Below, in pieces: positions 1 to 43,009 of a stretch of DNA of 64,000 nt. Within the stretch, counting starts at the first letter, position 1, and the number at the start of each line of letters is the position of its first letter. The position numbers and the translations under genes were made by a program. The stretch spans positions 27,614,253-27,678,252 of the forward strand of contig NC_092685.1 in assembly GCF_964275005.1 (NCBI RefSeq), given 5' to 3'. This DNA is from Diadema setosum (Eukaryota; Echinodermata; Echinoidea; Diadematoida; Diadematidae). The notes under the pieces were generated by a model, which ran no database searches, was not told the origin of the DNA, and saw nothing but the letters and a program-made list of their open reading frames with translations.

Positions 1-2689
1 GTGTTCATGCATGTAAGTATCGTATACATGTACCTTCCTTTACGATATTTTGGTAGGCTCACAGAGATCTGTAGTTTAATCCAACACTCGCAATCAATGA
101 AATGTTTTCTCTATATCGGCTCTAAAGAGAACACTGCTATTTCGACATAACGTGCCCTTCCTTCAAAATGAAATGTATATCTAATGTGAGTTTTTGATAA
201 TGACGAAATGGTGTTTCAACATGTTTTCATGATTTAGTGGGAAGAGTGACAAACGGAACATTACGTGTAATCTTTCGTTTTTAAAATGAATTTCCGCAAC
301 ATATCTGACCGCAAATGTGAATCACATGAGAAGATGACGTCATCGTCTAAAATTTTTCTGTATTGATTTGTCTATACAAAAAGCACAGTACATTGATGTC
401 TGTTCATGGTCAAGAATCTATAATCTACAACCCGATTCCCTTTTAAGTAATTCCTTCGAAGTTATTGCAATAATGTCATCCCGAGGTCATTATTCAGTCC
501 TCTTCCGTTTTTTTTCTTTTTTCTTGCTACGATTTTTCTTCGAGAAGTAACATTTATTGAAGATTGGAGTAAAGTCAATTGAGAGCTTGTAAGGCAATGA
601 CGTCATTAGCTCATCTTTGTTGCATGTGATATTGTGATCACTGCGCATGTAAACTATATTTATTGTGTAACTTTACAGCGCTTTAACCATGGGGACATGT
701 CTTGTTCATTTCAGTCTTCTAGCAATCTATTTGTTGGAGATTACTCTTGTCAAATATTTTGTTACAGCTAGCTCGACCTTGGATGAATACATTTATTTCA
801 ATATGTTATATCATAGTTCTTATGTTTCCTTACTCTCTTCCTCACTCCCCCTTTCTCTATCTATCTATCTATCTATCTATCTATCCATCTATCTATCTAC
901 CTTTCTATCTATCTATCTCTCTTTAAATCTTTGGGGTAGTCTACAAAAAGGCGGATACAATCAGACTGTCTCGTAATCAGTAGATACAATGCTGGCTAAA
1001 AGCTGACGATTTTTCCCATTCAGCTTCCCCTCTGGCTGTTGATCGCGATCTCTCCCCAGCACCCAGCTTCCCCCTCTCCCTCTCTCTTCCTTTCCCTCTC
1101 TCAACAAATTTCTCTCTTGCTCTCTATCTCTCAATAGATCTCTCTATGTCTCTTCCTTTGTGTGGTTCTTTCTATAGTTCTCCATATGTTTGTTCTCTTG
1201 CTTGGCAATAACTCGACGTATTGAGCCCTGTCATAACATATGAAATAGGAAGGGAATGAGTTCCAAGTGATAAGATTACTTACTCAGAAGAACGTTATTC
1301 ATTTCCTTACCGGAGTTCTCCAACGTGATTCGGCTTCACTTAAGGTCAGCGAGACCGACCGAAAAAACCCAACAACCAATATTTCCGTATGTCCTTATTG
1401 TAAACCTTTGATCCCACCAGGTGATAATAATTAAGTACCCACACACACAACAAAAAAAAAAACCCACACAAAACAAACAAACTTTAAATTGTGCTTTTGG
1501 GTCACATCGGGGAATGTGTATAGGCCCTTATTAGTGTGATGATTACGAAAACAGTGATCGTACACGAAGCTGTAATACAAGGGTATTCAGTCCTGGCTGG
1601 CTGGATTGATTGATGGATGGATGGATGGATCGATCGATCGATATATCGACTGATTTACTTCTGCATTCCTTTTCATACACGAATATAACACAAAGTCAAT
1701 TGAACAAAGTTATTTACTATTGTTTAAATCTTAGAGTCTGTTGAAACAGGCAAGTGATTCACAAAATGTACGACATCATTTCAAGATGATACAAAATGAA
1801 AATGAGCATGCAGTTGTTATTTCATGGGTATATGCAAACCTAAGATTTACATGTACCCGCCTTTCAAGAGACAAATTAAGCAACTAAGTAAACTCTTAAC
1901 GAGGATATTCATGGTTACATGCAGATAAGGCCAAGTAAAAAAAGAAAGCAGGTTTTCGTCCTCGCGCGCATCGATTTTGGCCGCCGCATCGATTTTTTTT
2001 TACTATTTACTGTTTTCAAAATGGCGCTGAAAATACCAAGAAATTCATAGTTCTCGTCCCAGCCCGCTCCCCGCCCGAATCGATTTTCAGTTGCCGAAAC
2101 GACTTTTTTTGATATTTACTATTTTTTCGGCCGCCGAAAAAAGACATTGACAATAATATTCACCTACCAATGGTGATGTCTCATTTCTAATTACGCCTTG
2201 CGTCCTCTACTTACTGCTGTAGTATGGTTGGGTGTCCATAATATCGGACACCTAACGTTTTTCTATCAATAGAAACGTGAAAAATCTCACAATTTGCCTG
2301 AAATTCTACTCACGTGTGGAGAAAATACTCCGGATTCACAAGCGCGCACTGAAAATGCGATCTGAGGTACGCGCTCTAGATGGCGGCTTCGAACGCGTGG
2401 GGTGTCATTTTTTCCGCACTCAGTTGCCCGGCTCATATCGACCGACCACCCCACCCTCTATTGACAATACGTATAAAGCGTACTTAAACGCGTTTTTTCG
2501 ACAAGCTGCTGTTTTTTTCTAGTCGTAATTTTTTCCCCAATAATATTTGAATATATTTTGAATCCTTCGATATTACTTTTGAAGGACTGTTTGATGAATT
2601 TGACTTGATTTTCATTAGGAAACTTTTCATCGTAATTGAAATAAATTAGATGAGTCGGTTTGTTTTTTCACGGTATTCATTTCTCGTTT
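1..2689. other. No gene seen
   Basis: AT-rich DNA with a CTAT repeat at 856-928 and a GATG/GATC run near 1600-1650. A segment near 1960-2150 repeats ATCGATTTT and GGCCGCCG words and looks like an old element. Frames of 60-95 codons here show no family motif. Confidence 0.6.
856..928 (+). repeat. (CTAT)n microsatellite
   Basis: About 70 bp of CTAT repeats with a few interruptions. Confidence 0.95.
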
Positions 2690-3570
2690 CTGCATCAACT
2701 CGTACGGTCGTAGCGCAAGCGGGCGACAAAATGTTTATGTCATGTGTATGTGTAACGTACTGTGCACGATCGTACAAGCGGCGGTGACAATTTTGCGGTC
2801 AAAATCGTCAAATTTATTACGGAAGGATACGCCTCTACATCTAACAACGAGTCAGCAAAGGTAGGCCTAGTTATATGTAGTTACACGATAAACCTTATTC
2901 GATTTTGCTAAATTTCGGTAATTTAGAGGGAATACTTAGTTGTTTTCGCCACATTTTACTCGGTAGCGTAGCCCAGTGAAGAATCGAACACCGTTGCGCG
3001 TAGTCCCATGCGTACATTTTCTTTCTGTACGCGCAATGCCATTATAATGCGCGGCCGGTCGTTATGGACCCGGTCGGTGGGTTGGACCCCTACCATACAG
3101 CTGTAGCTTCTGTAGTGCGTACCGCGGTATGTAATAACGCATGCATTTCACACTGCTCCACAAAGCAGTCGAACTGTAGTTGGATGGGCGGGCCGCGGGC
3201 GGGCCTGGGCTGTGATGTACAGCGCACTCGGTACGTCGTGAACGCGATCTAGCGGCAACATTTTTGCGAACAATCGCTGATATTCCACGCGTATTTCGCG
3301 CATTGTTCGTATTTTTCCCCGTTTCTCATATTTTAAGCGGATGAATTGTACTGTACAAATGCTTGTGAGGATTGTATGGAGTTTGTATACATTTTCCTGT
3401 CATTGTGACTATGTGCATGTGCGTGCAGTGTCGGAAGGTACGGTAATGCAGTGGCCGTGCCGCACCGTTTATTGGCAAAGTGCGTGTCTGCAGCTGTGTA
3501 GAGGCCCGTACACTCTGCTCTGTAACGCAACGTTGCATCTGACGGCGATGTATTGTTATATTTTGAAGAT
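2690..3570. other. CpG-rich patch upstream of the transporter gene
   Basis: CG dinucleotides are clearly denser here than in flanking DNA (for example CGTACGGTCG, GCGCGGCCGG, GGGCCGCGGGCGGG). This could be an unmethylated promoter region of an undetected gene or part of a CpG-preserving repeat. No convincing coding exon was found. Confidence 0.4.
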
Positions 3571-3730
3571 AAAATGAATGCGCTTTTCCAGCAAATGTAG
3601 AATTATTAAATGGGTGTATCTACAAAATAAATAACTTTTCCACGGATTCTGGTTTGTCTCGTATTTCTGCGGGATACTTTTCTTTACGATGTAAATTCAC
3701 GGACATGGCCGTGAGTCGTATCATCTGCAC

Positions 3731-6330
3731 TGGCGTAGCCAGGGGGGGGGGGGGGGGGGCGATGGGGGCGGTCGCCCCCCCTAAGATTTGGACCGGGGAT
3801 TTTGGAGGCGGAAAAAAAAATGCGTGTATACTGTATGCATGCACATGAAGCCTTTCATCAAATAAGATATTTTTTTTTTTAATATTTCACTCAAAGTGTG
3901 CACCAGATCGTTGAATTTCAATTCAAAATATGCAAAATCTCTCGTGCTTGGGAGGGGGTATCCCCCTCCCAAACCCGCCCCCTCTGTGCCTCTTTCCTTA
4001 GCTTAGTACACTTTTTAGATTAAAAAAAAAAAATATGAATAATTCTGAGTGCACAAGACTTATCACTTATATTCCGAAAACTCAAGGTTCCCTCATGTAT
4101 AAGGGGAATTTCCCCTTTTAATCGACCCTTCCCCCCCCCCCATCAGTCTTTTTTTTTTTGTGTGTGTGTGTGTGTGATTTCCCAAATGTTGATTCCATCA
4201 AATATGCGTATACGAGATATCTCAATTTCAACCTTAAAAAGGCAAAAGCTCCATCGGAAGGGAAGGGTGGAGATAACACTCGCCCACGCCTTCTCCCTGC
4301 TCGCCCGCCCCTCCCTCCCCCCTTCCGCCCCTCCCCCCCCCCCCCCTTCCGCCATGCATAGAAGTAGACTGTGGCTATACCCAGATCGCTTTATTTCAAT
4401 TCTAAAAACGCAAAAGCTCCGCGAGCGGGAGGAGGAATCCCCCTTCCCCTAAGCTCTACCTCACTAGACTTTATACATACACACAGATGGTGCACATTCT
4501 GAATAAGAGCTAAATTCCGTGATTTTAACACTTCGATGAGAAAGTATTGCACCAAAAATTTGCACCAGATCGCTGAATTTCAGGTCTGAAAACGCAAAAT
4601 CACCTTCGTGTGGGAGGGGATATGCCCCTATCTACACCCTCGTGTGCATGCTTTTTCTGTTTGATTGCTGAACTGCAGACAGCGTTCATTATTCAGTGTA
4701 AGAATTAATACAAGAAGATTATTCAAATGATATACCATTTTATAGGTAAATAAGTTATTGTTCAAAAATAATCTACACTAAAATATACTGCAACCTTAAA
4801 CAAATGGGACTGTTTCAACTCGTTAAAACACGCAAAAACATGCATCAAATTGCACCATTTGCAACATCAAAATGCAAAAAGTTCTCACCGAGGGAGGGGG
4901 ACACCCCCCCCCTCCCACACCCTCCCCTCCCCCTTCGCTCGCTCCGCTCGCTCGGGTTCAGTCGCGTTCATGATATTCAGTGAAAAGAATTAACACAAGA
5001 AGTGTATTTGAATTGTACCATTTTATAGGCAAATTGTTCAATAATAATCTACATCAAAATATACTGCTACCTTAAACAAGTGGGACTGTTTCTCGTCGAT
5101 AAAACGCGCAAAAACATGCATCAAATTGCACTATTTGCAACATCAAAATGCAAAAAGTTCTTATCGTGGGAGGGGGACTCCCCCCTCCCACACCCTCCCC
5201 TCCCCCCTCGCTCGCTCCGCTCGCTCGGGTTCAGTCGCGTTCATGATATTCAGTGAAAAGAATTAACACAAGAAGTGTATTTAAATTGTACCATTTTATA
5301 GGCAAATTGTTCAATAATAATCGACATCAAAATATACTGCTACCTTAAACAAGTGGGACTGTTTCTCGTCGGTAAAACGCGCAAAAACATGCATCAAATT
5401 GCACCATTTACAACATCAAAATGCAAAAAGTTCTTACCGTGGGAGGGGGGACACCCCCCTCCCACACCCTCCCCTCCCCCTTCGCTCGCTCCGCTCGCTC
5501 GGGTTCAGTCGCGTTCATGATATTCAGTGAAAAGAATTAATATAAGAAGTGTGCTTAAATTATACCATTTTGTAGGCAAATTGTTCAACAATAATCTACA
5601 CTAAAATATACTGCTACCTTAAACAAGTGGGACTGTTTCACGTCGATAAAACGAGCAAAAACAACCATCAAATTGCACCATTTGCAACATCAAAATGCAA
5701 AAAGTTCTTACCGTGGGAGGGGGGAATCCCCCCTCCCACACCCTCCCCTCCCCCTTTAATTCAAGAATTGTATTTAAATTATACCATTTTATAGGCAAAT
5801 TGTTCAATAATAATCTACACTAAAATATACTGCTACCTTAAACAAGTAGGACTGTTTCACGTCGATAAAACGAGCAAAAACATCCATCAAATTGCACCAT
5901 TTGCAACATCAAAATGCAAAAAGTTCTTACCGTGGGAGGGGGGAATCCCCCCTCCCACACCCTCCCCTCCCCCCTCGCTCGCTCCTCTCGCTCGGGTTCA
6001 GTCGCGTTCATGATATTCACTGAAAAGAATAAATACAAGAAATGTATTTAAATTATACCATTTTATAGGCAAATTGTTCAATAATAATCTACACTAAAAT
6101 ATACTGCTACCTGAAACAAGTGGGACTGTTTCACGTCGATAAAACGCGCAAAAACATGCATCAAATTGCACCATTTACAACTATCAAAATGCAAAAAGTT
6201 CTTACCGTGGGAGGGGGGACACCCCCCTCCCACACCCTCCCCCCCTCGCTCGCTCCGCTCGCTCGGGCTCGGTCGCTTCGCTCCCTCGCAGACTAACCGC
6301 CCCCCCTAAGATCAAATCCTGGCTACGCCG
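3731..6330. mobile_element. 2.6-kb TIR element with internal tandem array
   Basis: The ends form an inverted repeat, GGCGTAGCCAGG at the left (3732) and CCTGGCTACGCC at the right (6318-6329), with G-runs just inside. The interior contains no transposase frame. It holds a tandem array (4780-6290) and, to the left, about four older, diverged units at roughly 3900, 4210, 4380 and 4560. It is a nonautonomous DNA transposon or MITE-like element of unknown superfamily; no clear target duplication is seen. Confidence 0.75.
4780..6290 (+). repeat. Tandem array, ~274-bp unit, 6 copies
   Basis: The landmark GGGACTGTTTC occurs at 4806, 5082, 5355, 5629, 5848 (AGGACT form) and 6122, giving spacings of 276, 273, 274, 219 and 274. 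The short unit has lost about 55 bp that holds a CGCTCGCTCCGCTCGCTCG motif. Each unit contains a G-run/C-run inverted repeat (GGGAGGGGG...CCCCCTCCC). Units are nearly identical, implying recent expansion or gene conversion. Confidence 0.93.
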
Positions 6331-6349
6331 CTGATCTGTAGTGTGGTAT

Positions 6350-6620
6350 TCAATTCAATTCAATTCAATTCATTTATTTCATTCTCATTTTCTTTCCAAC
6401 AAAACATAACACGAGGTAAATCAGAAAATCCATCATAAGCATGTATACAGTACAAAGTGCGAAGGATTAACAATATACAACAAACTAATAGAGATGAATC
6501 ATGTATACATACGGAAAAATACAAAGTTATATTTTGAGGAGAAAAACAAAAGAGAACTGAGAGGTCCACTAAAAAGCAGTGCTTGTAGATTGTGGACCAC
6601 TCAAGAATTTCTTCCAAAAA
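6350..6620 (-). mobile_element. Probable LINE 3'-end fragment
   Basis: An (ATTCA)n tract then TTATTTCATTCTCATTTTC and, about 190 bp on, AAAAAGCAGTGCTTGT. The same AAAAAGCA...GCTTGTA landmark occurs near 15958. This resembles the reverse complement of CR1/L2-type 3' ends; it is an inference from pattern only. Confidence 0.4.
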
Positions 6621-6739
6621 TACAGTACTTCACATACAATTACAAATACATTACACACAACAACATGGCATAACTAAACTAAGGAGATACAATCGAACGG
6701 AATGGGACAAAAACAGAATTAGTGGAAGAAAGGGAAAGG

Positions 6740-6771
<32 letters not shown>

Positions 6772-6825
6772 AATGAGAGAGAAGGGGGGGGGGGAGGGGA
6801 GAGGGAGGGAGAGGAAAGAGGAAAG
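6740..6825 (+). repeat. (GA)n/poly-purine tract
   Basis: A long GA run followed by a G-run and GGGAGA repeats, all purine on the + strand. Confidence 0.95.
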
Positions 6826-8849
6826 TATACAATCATTCATCCAAATAATGAGTGATTATCAAATGTCTTTTTAGAACATGAAGAAACATCTTTAAATGTT
6901 TAATGCTATAATGACATATCAGTATCATTTTAACATCCATCTGCAATTGTACAAGCCAGTTTCCACTTGAATGTGCTAGAATTGTACTGTGAAGAAATGC
7001 AGATACATACCAGCTGTGTGGACACAAAAAGTCATAAACACCAATGATAAATAAAGCAGTGTTTTGAATATCATGGAATTTATTTCAGTCGTACATTTAT
7101 TTTGTTGAAAGTGGCATGTTTTATACCTGTTTCAATTAATAATAATAATAATAATAATAATAATTGCATTTATATGGTGCTTCATACTGACGTTTCTAAG
7201 CGCACTTTGCTACTCATACAAATAGATTAGAAAACACAATAACATTAACAAAATCAGCGTTAATAGCACAATACATCAGAATTGCAAGTACACTGGTATC
7301 AGAAATGCCATTACAACAGTAAATACCAGTTTTAAGATGGTCGTTTTCCCTTGACATCTGTAGTGGAAAGAAAAAGCAAATTTAGTATTTCTGCATGCAT
7401 GAAGTTTCATTTCAAGTATGGTACATATATATATTTGTTTGAAAATGCACAGAGTGCAGGCAAGACATACACTTGGGACCTGGTCTCTCATAACACAGCT
7501 ACCAGAGTGATATTTCATTTCATAAATTGGATATAGAAAGTAGTAAAGCCCTCTCTCGTTACCTTTCTCAGAATTACCGGACGACAAACACATATTACTT
7601 TCATTTTGACAATCCTCGAAAAAATAGTAAGATATCAAATAGTAAGGACCTCCCTCATCGCCTTGCTCAAAAAACCCGGACGAGAAACTACTTTCTTTTT
7701 TTACTTGGCCTAACATCGTAACATCATCAGATAAAAAACATAAGCACGCATTGCCACAGATTGACTGGTAACGCACCGGAAAGAACGTGTGTTTTCCAAA
7801 CACACACACACACACACAAAACCATGACCAACTAAAAAAGGAAGTGACCAAAAGTTCAAAGATGGAGCGCAGATCGAGGTCGCACTCATGCTGAAACTAA
7901 ATACAAACTGTCCCTATTATGTACTTAGTTTGTGACCGCTGTAACCGCGGTCATAACATGTGAAAAAAAAAAACAACAAAACAACAATCGAGTGACAGTG
8001 AAGGAAACTAGATGATACATTCAGCCTGCTCTCATTCTATAGGCTGATGTGACTTTGTAAGATACGCTGTAGAGACAATTTCCAATCTTTTCAAATGCCA
8101 CTTTTCTGATTTCATTATGTTCTTTCTATCTATACCGCGCAAGCTTTCTTTTCAGCCACCAGAAATGACTTTATTGTTTGGTGCTCTTCGAACGCCCTTC
8201 ATTTTCTTTCAAATGCACATAATTCGGCCACAAAGCAAACCTTGTACGAATTCAAGACCTTTTGACTTGCCTTGATGAAACCATACAATGGAAAAGAAAA
8301 ATTCACACACGCACGCACACACACACACACACACAAGAAAAATCAAATAAAAACAAAACATAGAAACAAGTTTACAGAAAAACATTGGTTCGATAATCCT
8401 TATTATGTGCGGCTTATCGAAGCATTTACATTTACTCTTTCTTTTTCTCGAAATGACACTGTGTCGTCAAGACAGCGTAAACATGACATGTACGACAGTC
8501 CTTACCATTATTCCAAAGTAAAACATTCTTTCGCTTTGACCTTCGTGGGAGAGTGATAACTAACAGATGTTCGGAATTTCTTCGAAATAAAGACATTAAA
8601 TCATAAGCTTAAACAACGATGTAAATGTAGACTCACGCTTTAAGACTTGTACACGTCTTAGAAGGCTGCTTGTTGAATCAGATAAAAAGAAAGAAAGAAA
8701 GACACAGTGAACCGGTGATAACAATGCCACTGTCATATAATGCGGAATGTCTCGGAATGCTCCCAAAATTACTTGTCAATATCTATCCTCGGACGCCCGA
8801 GGAAACGTTTTGAACGTGTAAACTCTCAATTCTCTATCACCCTCGCCCT

Positions 8850-8968
8850 CTCTCTCTCTATCCATCTATCTATCTATCTATCTATCTATCGATCTATCTA
8901 TCTATCTATCTATCTCTTTCTATCTCTATTTTTCTATCTATCTATCTATCTATCTATATCTCTATTTT

Positions 8969-9003
<35 letters not shown>

Positions 9004-9112
9004 CTCTATCTATCTGTATCTATCTATCTATATCTATCTATCTATCCATCTATCTATATCTATCTATCTATCTATCTATCTGTCTATCTATCAATTAATC
9101 TATCTATCTTTC
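8850..9112 (+). repeat. Long (TATC)n microsatellite
   Basis: About 260 bp of CTAT/TATC repeats with variants (TATCTC, TTTTC). The open frame across it is a repeat artefact. Confidence 0.97.
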
Positions 9113-9565
9113 CATCCCACTCTCCGTCTCTCTTTTCTTTTTAACCTGCCTTATCACACCGTCTCCGTCTTGCTATGTCTCATTCCTTCCATTTTCATTT
9201 CATTTCATTTCCAACAACACAACAAAATATTCACATACACACAGTGACACAAACTCAGTACAATGTTGTAACAAAGAAAAATACTGTGAATTGACATTGA
9301 ATAATATGGCGTTTCTCATTTTACCGAATCAAAATCAGAATTGTTGGAAGTGAAAAGCAAAGCTTGCAATTTGGAGTCTCTTCGTGGACAATAACTGATA
9401 ACTGAACTACTGTCTTTCACTTAACTTTTTTACGAGTATTTATTTTAATCTCAATTAATTTCTTTTCTTGTTCTCTATATTTCTACCTTTCTGTCGCATT
9501 GACTATTCTCTTTCGATGTCTCCTGTGATTTCCGTTAAGATGTTTCTGTCTATCCCTAACAAATA

Positions 9566-9651
9566 ACTAACTAACTAACTAACTAACTAAATAAGTAAAT
9601 AAATAAATAAATAGATAGATAAATAAATAAACAAACCAATAAATAAATAGA

Positions 9652-9690
<39 letters not shown>
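9566..9690 (+). repeat. (AACT)n then (AAAT)n tract
   Basis: Tetranucleotide runs in series, with TAGA variants in the middle. Confidence 0.95.
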
Positions 9691-10002
9691 CAAATAACAT
9701 AAGACAAATTCCCTCTTTGACTTTAAATTCAAGAGCTTCAGTCTGTAAGATGGAAACCAAAGAAGCTAAAGCACTGACTCGCCTATTTCAATTCATCAAA
9801 ACAAGTACCAACTAATTCAGAGAGATTTCGGGGAAGGGGGGGGGGGGGGGAGAGGGATTGTGACTCCTTCTTAAGGACCGATACAAAGAAAGTTGAACTA
9901 TTAGATCATTCAAATATCTCAACAGCATACTACTATCAAACTCTGATTCCAGTTTGCTTGCATGAGACAAATACTTCTGAAATGCCTCAAGAATATAATT
10001 AT

Positions 10003-10004
10003 GA

Positions 10005-10079
<75 letters not shown>

Positions 10080-10090
10080 TAGATAGATAT
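10003..10090 (+). repeat. (TA)n microsatellite
   Basis: About 75 bp of TA with one AC interruption, ending in GATA repeats. Confidence 0.95.
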
Positions 10091-12009
10091 ATATGTACAC
10101 TGAAGAATGACATATTTTGGCAATATTCATATTTGAAATTGTCTACATAATTAAGGATATACATACGAGGATGTCCGTGACATATAGCTTCAACACTGCA
10201 AGCATACTTCAGTTTTTAGAGGTATAACGTTCACTCACCATGCAGCATTCAGATTTACCTTTTAGGGCATACCTCTTTTTCATTGTCATTCAGACTCGGA
10301 AAAACATGGTGAAATTGCATTTTAATCTGAATTTTAAAAATGTGATAAAGACCATTTCAAGAAGCAGATCTGACATAAAAAAGCAAAGCATTCTCTTGAC
10401 GTGAAACTTCATCGCTGTGTTTTCTTTCTTGTTTGTTTGTTTTTGTGTTTGTTTTGCCTTTACAATATATGCCATGACAAAAAAAATATAGAGAAGTGAC
10501 GCAATTTTCATCACCAGAAATCACTGATGGGAGATTTTGGTTGCGAGCTTATCGTTAATATTCAACTTCAGATGTCCTTTGAACTATTTTTCTGAATATT
10601 TCTTCTTTTGAAGGACGCTAATCTACCCCGTCGACGGAAAAATCCCGAGTGCAAGACAGACTTTGGACCTGTGTTGTTCTGCTTCTATGCGTCAGTGTGA
10701 AAATAACACGGACCATACATAATATCACGTTATCATATTGAGAGAGGCGTCGAAACTGGATTCAACTGCAGGTGAAAATAAAAAGGTTGGTAGCGGGTGT
10801 CTTGTAGGTTTCTTCTGATTACCTTCAACGACTGACTTAAGAGCGGTTGATATATCGTTTAAATTAACAACCCAGAGACTTTTAGTATGGTAAGACCAAT
10901 GCGATTTCGCGACGGAACAAAGTCAAGAAGGGGACAGGCACACACCCTTGGGTGCGAGCAGTAGACCGGTACTTTGCTGGAGAACAAAAGAAGCGAGATC
11001 TGTACGGCGTAAGCAGCAAACTAATTAAAAACACTCTTATAATACCACATCCCTGCTTCCACGCACTGTTGCTATACCAGTCTCGTCTACAGGTGGAGAG
11101 CTGATCCGTTGCGCGCAGACTTTTGCAGGAGTCACGCAGACTGACTGAACAGCTCATCAAAGGTGTACTTGCCTCATGTCAATCGATCGACAGCCAGCCA
11201 AGAGGATAGTAAGGATTGTTAAATGATTGACGTCATGCGCACGGATTTTCTTTGTACAAGACGTGTTGAAAGGCTGAGTTATAGACAAGAAAGGGAAGAG
11301 TTCTGATTATTCGTGAAACAGACCGGTACGGCCCAACGGGCCGATTCATAGGTTATTACCACGTCTACTGCGAAGATTCCTCGTAGATACGCGGATCTTA
11401 CCTTTACTGGGAAAGCAGTTGGTCGCACTTTCCTTAGCAAGTCAAAGGTTGTCGCTTCTTTTGTGTACTGTTATTTGTCTGGAACGGCTTATTTAATCAA
11501 GCCTGAGTGATCGCATTTACTTTAGGAGGACATGTAAGCAGCAGTTTTCAATGATTGGTATCATCTAAGTGCAGCTTACTAATTGGGATGTTCCAAGTAG
11601 AGTCCTTGTCTATTACACTGAACTGAATTATTAAAAACAGAAAGGAACGAACCGTAAAGATCTGAAAATCTTTCACCAAATATACTTTGGGTCATGCCCT
11701 CTACATTTAATGTAGGACATTTAACATTTAATTTCATCTTTTGCTTAACTCCTGTCTCCGTTGCGACGGAGAAAGGCCACTTTAACGTTTTGATTAGCTC
11801 GATACCACGAAATGTCATTATACACCGCTGATTTGCATTCGGGTATCTAAAATTTAATTGGTGTGACCACGTGTTGAGTGGGATTCGGCAGCTGATATTG
11901 AAATCACAACTCGTGTTCGAAGCACAACCCGTTTGGGTGGGGTCCATCTGGGGGCTACACCACCAGCAGTGCTCGGACTTACACCTCACACCGCCGATAT
12001 TCAGCAGCC

Positions 12010-41629
<29,620 letters not shown>

Positions 41630-41806
41630 AAAACTCCATCTCGACGACAATTCGGTCCATTTTATATCTGCTCTCAAGAAACTTTGCCACGACGTTGTGG
41701 CATATTTAGAGCAATTTCGTCTCGAAGAGCGACAAGGAAGGTAGTATTATAAATACTGAAGACGATCATCGCTGAGACTCTACAGTGTCTTTCGCCAAGA
41801 GGACCA

Positions 41807-41812
41807 AATAAA
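41807..41812 (+). promoter_or_regulatory. Poly(A) signal AATAAA of the SLCO gene
   Basis: A canonical hexamer about 180 bp past the proposed stop codon at 41627-41629, on the same strand. No other candidate hexamer was noted between the two. Confidence 0.55.
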
Positions 41813-43009
41813 CCGTTTTACTCTGCTTGTATGATGTGTCACGTTGAAAACAACTAAGTTTTTAGTTAAAAGGCAGACAATAAAACAGTCTATCTTGTGG
41901 TGTTTCTCCTTCCGAAGACTCATAGTAAACTCGGCTTTCAAAAGTTTTTCACCAGGAAAAGGACGTCCACGTTTGAAATATAGGGCAGAAGGATAACTAA
42001 GGTGGATAATAATTCAAAGACGGTAATATCCCAGTGTCTGTCGCAGGATTAACAAAAAAAAGTCATCTTGTGCAAGGATATTTGTATTTCGACCGGGAGA
42101 CAGAATGGCAAGACATGAATTGGTCTCAGGAGTTGAATGTTCTGTTGACAAAGAAATATTGTTTCAACCAACAGAAACGATTTCTGTAGATATGTAAAGC
42201 AAAGGCATGATGACGTAAGTCCAGCCTTAATTCATCATTGCTTTTTGAGGTGTATGATATACTCACATTTCAAATAATGCTAAATCTCAATGTCAAACCA
42301 AGACGCTGGTTTGCAGACTGGTGTGACACTTGTAAATCTCTTTCTTTTAATGTTTCGTGCCACATTGACCAACTCAAGACACGGTTTCATTTTGCACTTT
42401 GTTTGCTAAATTGCCAGATGTACATGTAGAACATCAATATTATAATCACTAGTCGATATGTTGTTTTTTTTTTTACATTCCGTTGATCGTACTTATCATT
42501 ATTTGAGGATTCAACACGCCATGTTCTATATCAGATGTTTGCAACAGGATTTGCAAATGAGGACGATTGCCTTTGAAAGAAATAGTTTCTTATTCTATAT
42601 AGCACCATTGTGTTCTCCGCTTGATTGGTAGGCCTGCATAATATTTTGAAGATTTTGAAGATTTCTGGGCCTATCTCAAATAAGTCTGGACAAATATAGA
42701 CCAATTTTGAATATGCTGACCAATTTTGAATATGCTGATTTACATTTTTGAATATGCTGATTTATATTTTTGAATACGCTGATAATTATTCAAGATGCTG
42801 ATTTGCTATTCATTTTTTAATATGCTGATTTACTATTCAATTTCATGTTAACTGGTCTACTTGTGCCTATAAAATACCTTTCATGAATTGGATTTAAATA
42901 TTATGTCGTGTCGAGTTAAGCTTGTGTTGTGTTGAATTAGTTTACAGTTTTAGGACCTTATTTTTTTTTTATAGAATTGTATACATGATCTAGTTATTAC
43001 TAGTATTAC
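41813..43009. other. Intergenic, nothing recognised
   Basis: Between the SLCO poly(A) signal and the LINE fragment. A short cluster of AATATGCTGATTTA-like repeats lies at 42705-42840. Confidence 0.5.

Larger units (their letters stand above)
6621..12009. other. Gene-free region 5' of the SLCO gene
   Basis: It holds the microsatellites listed above, and at 7137-7200 an (AAT)n run followed by GCATTTATATGGTGCTTC and GACGTTTCTAAGCGC. A related ATACTGACGTTTCTTAGCGC occurs at 29740. No coding homology was found. The last 1 kb should contain the SLCO promoter and 5' UTR, but no clear TATA box was identified. Confidence 0.5.

Noticed and set aside
4780-6290. Array considered as CRISPR or satellite
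   Set aside because: The units are long (274 bp), contiguous and without unique spacers, and lie inside a TIR element in a eukaryotic genome.
7276-7851. 191-codon frame on the - strand
   Set aside because: It has no recognisable domain, runs through CA repeats, and has Cys/Phe-rich low-complexity composition and no splice context.
8740-9144. Ile/Tyr/Leu/Ser-rich frame
   Set aside because: It is a read-through of the (TATC)n microsatellite.
10882-11160. 92-codon frame on the - strand before the SLCO gene
   Set aside because: No family motif and composition like the surrounding DNA; possibly chance.
11579-11989. 136-codon frame on the - strand upstream of SLCO exon 1
   Set aside because: Antisense to the probable 5' UTR, with no domain and no homologue recognised.
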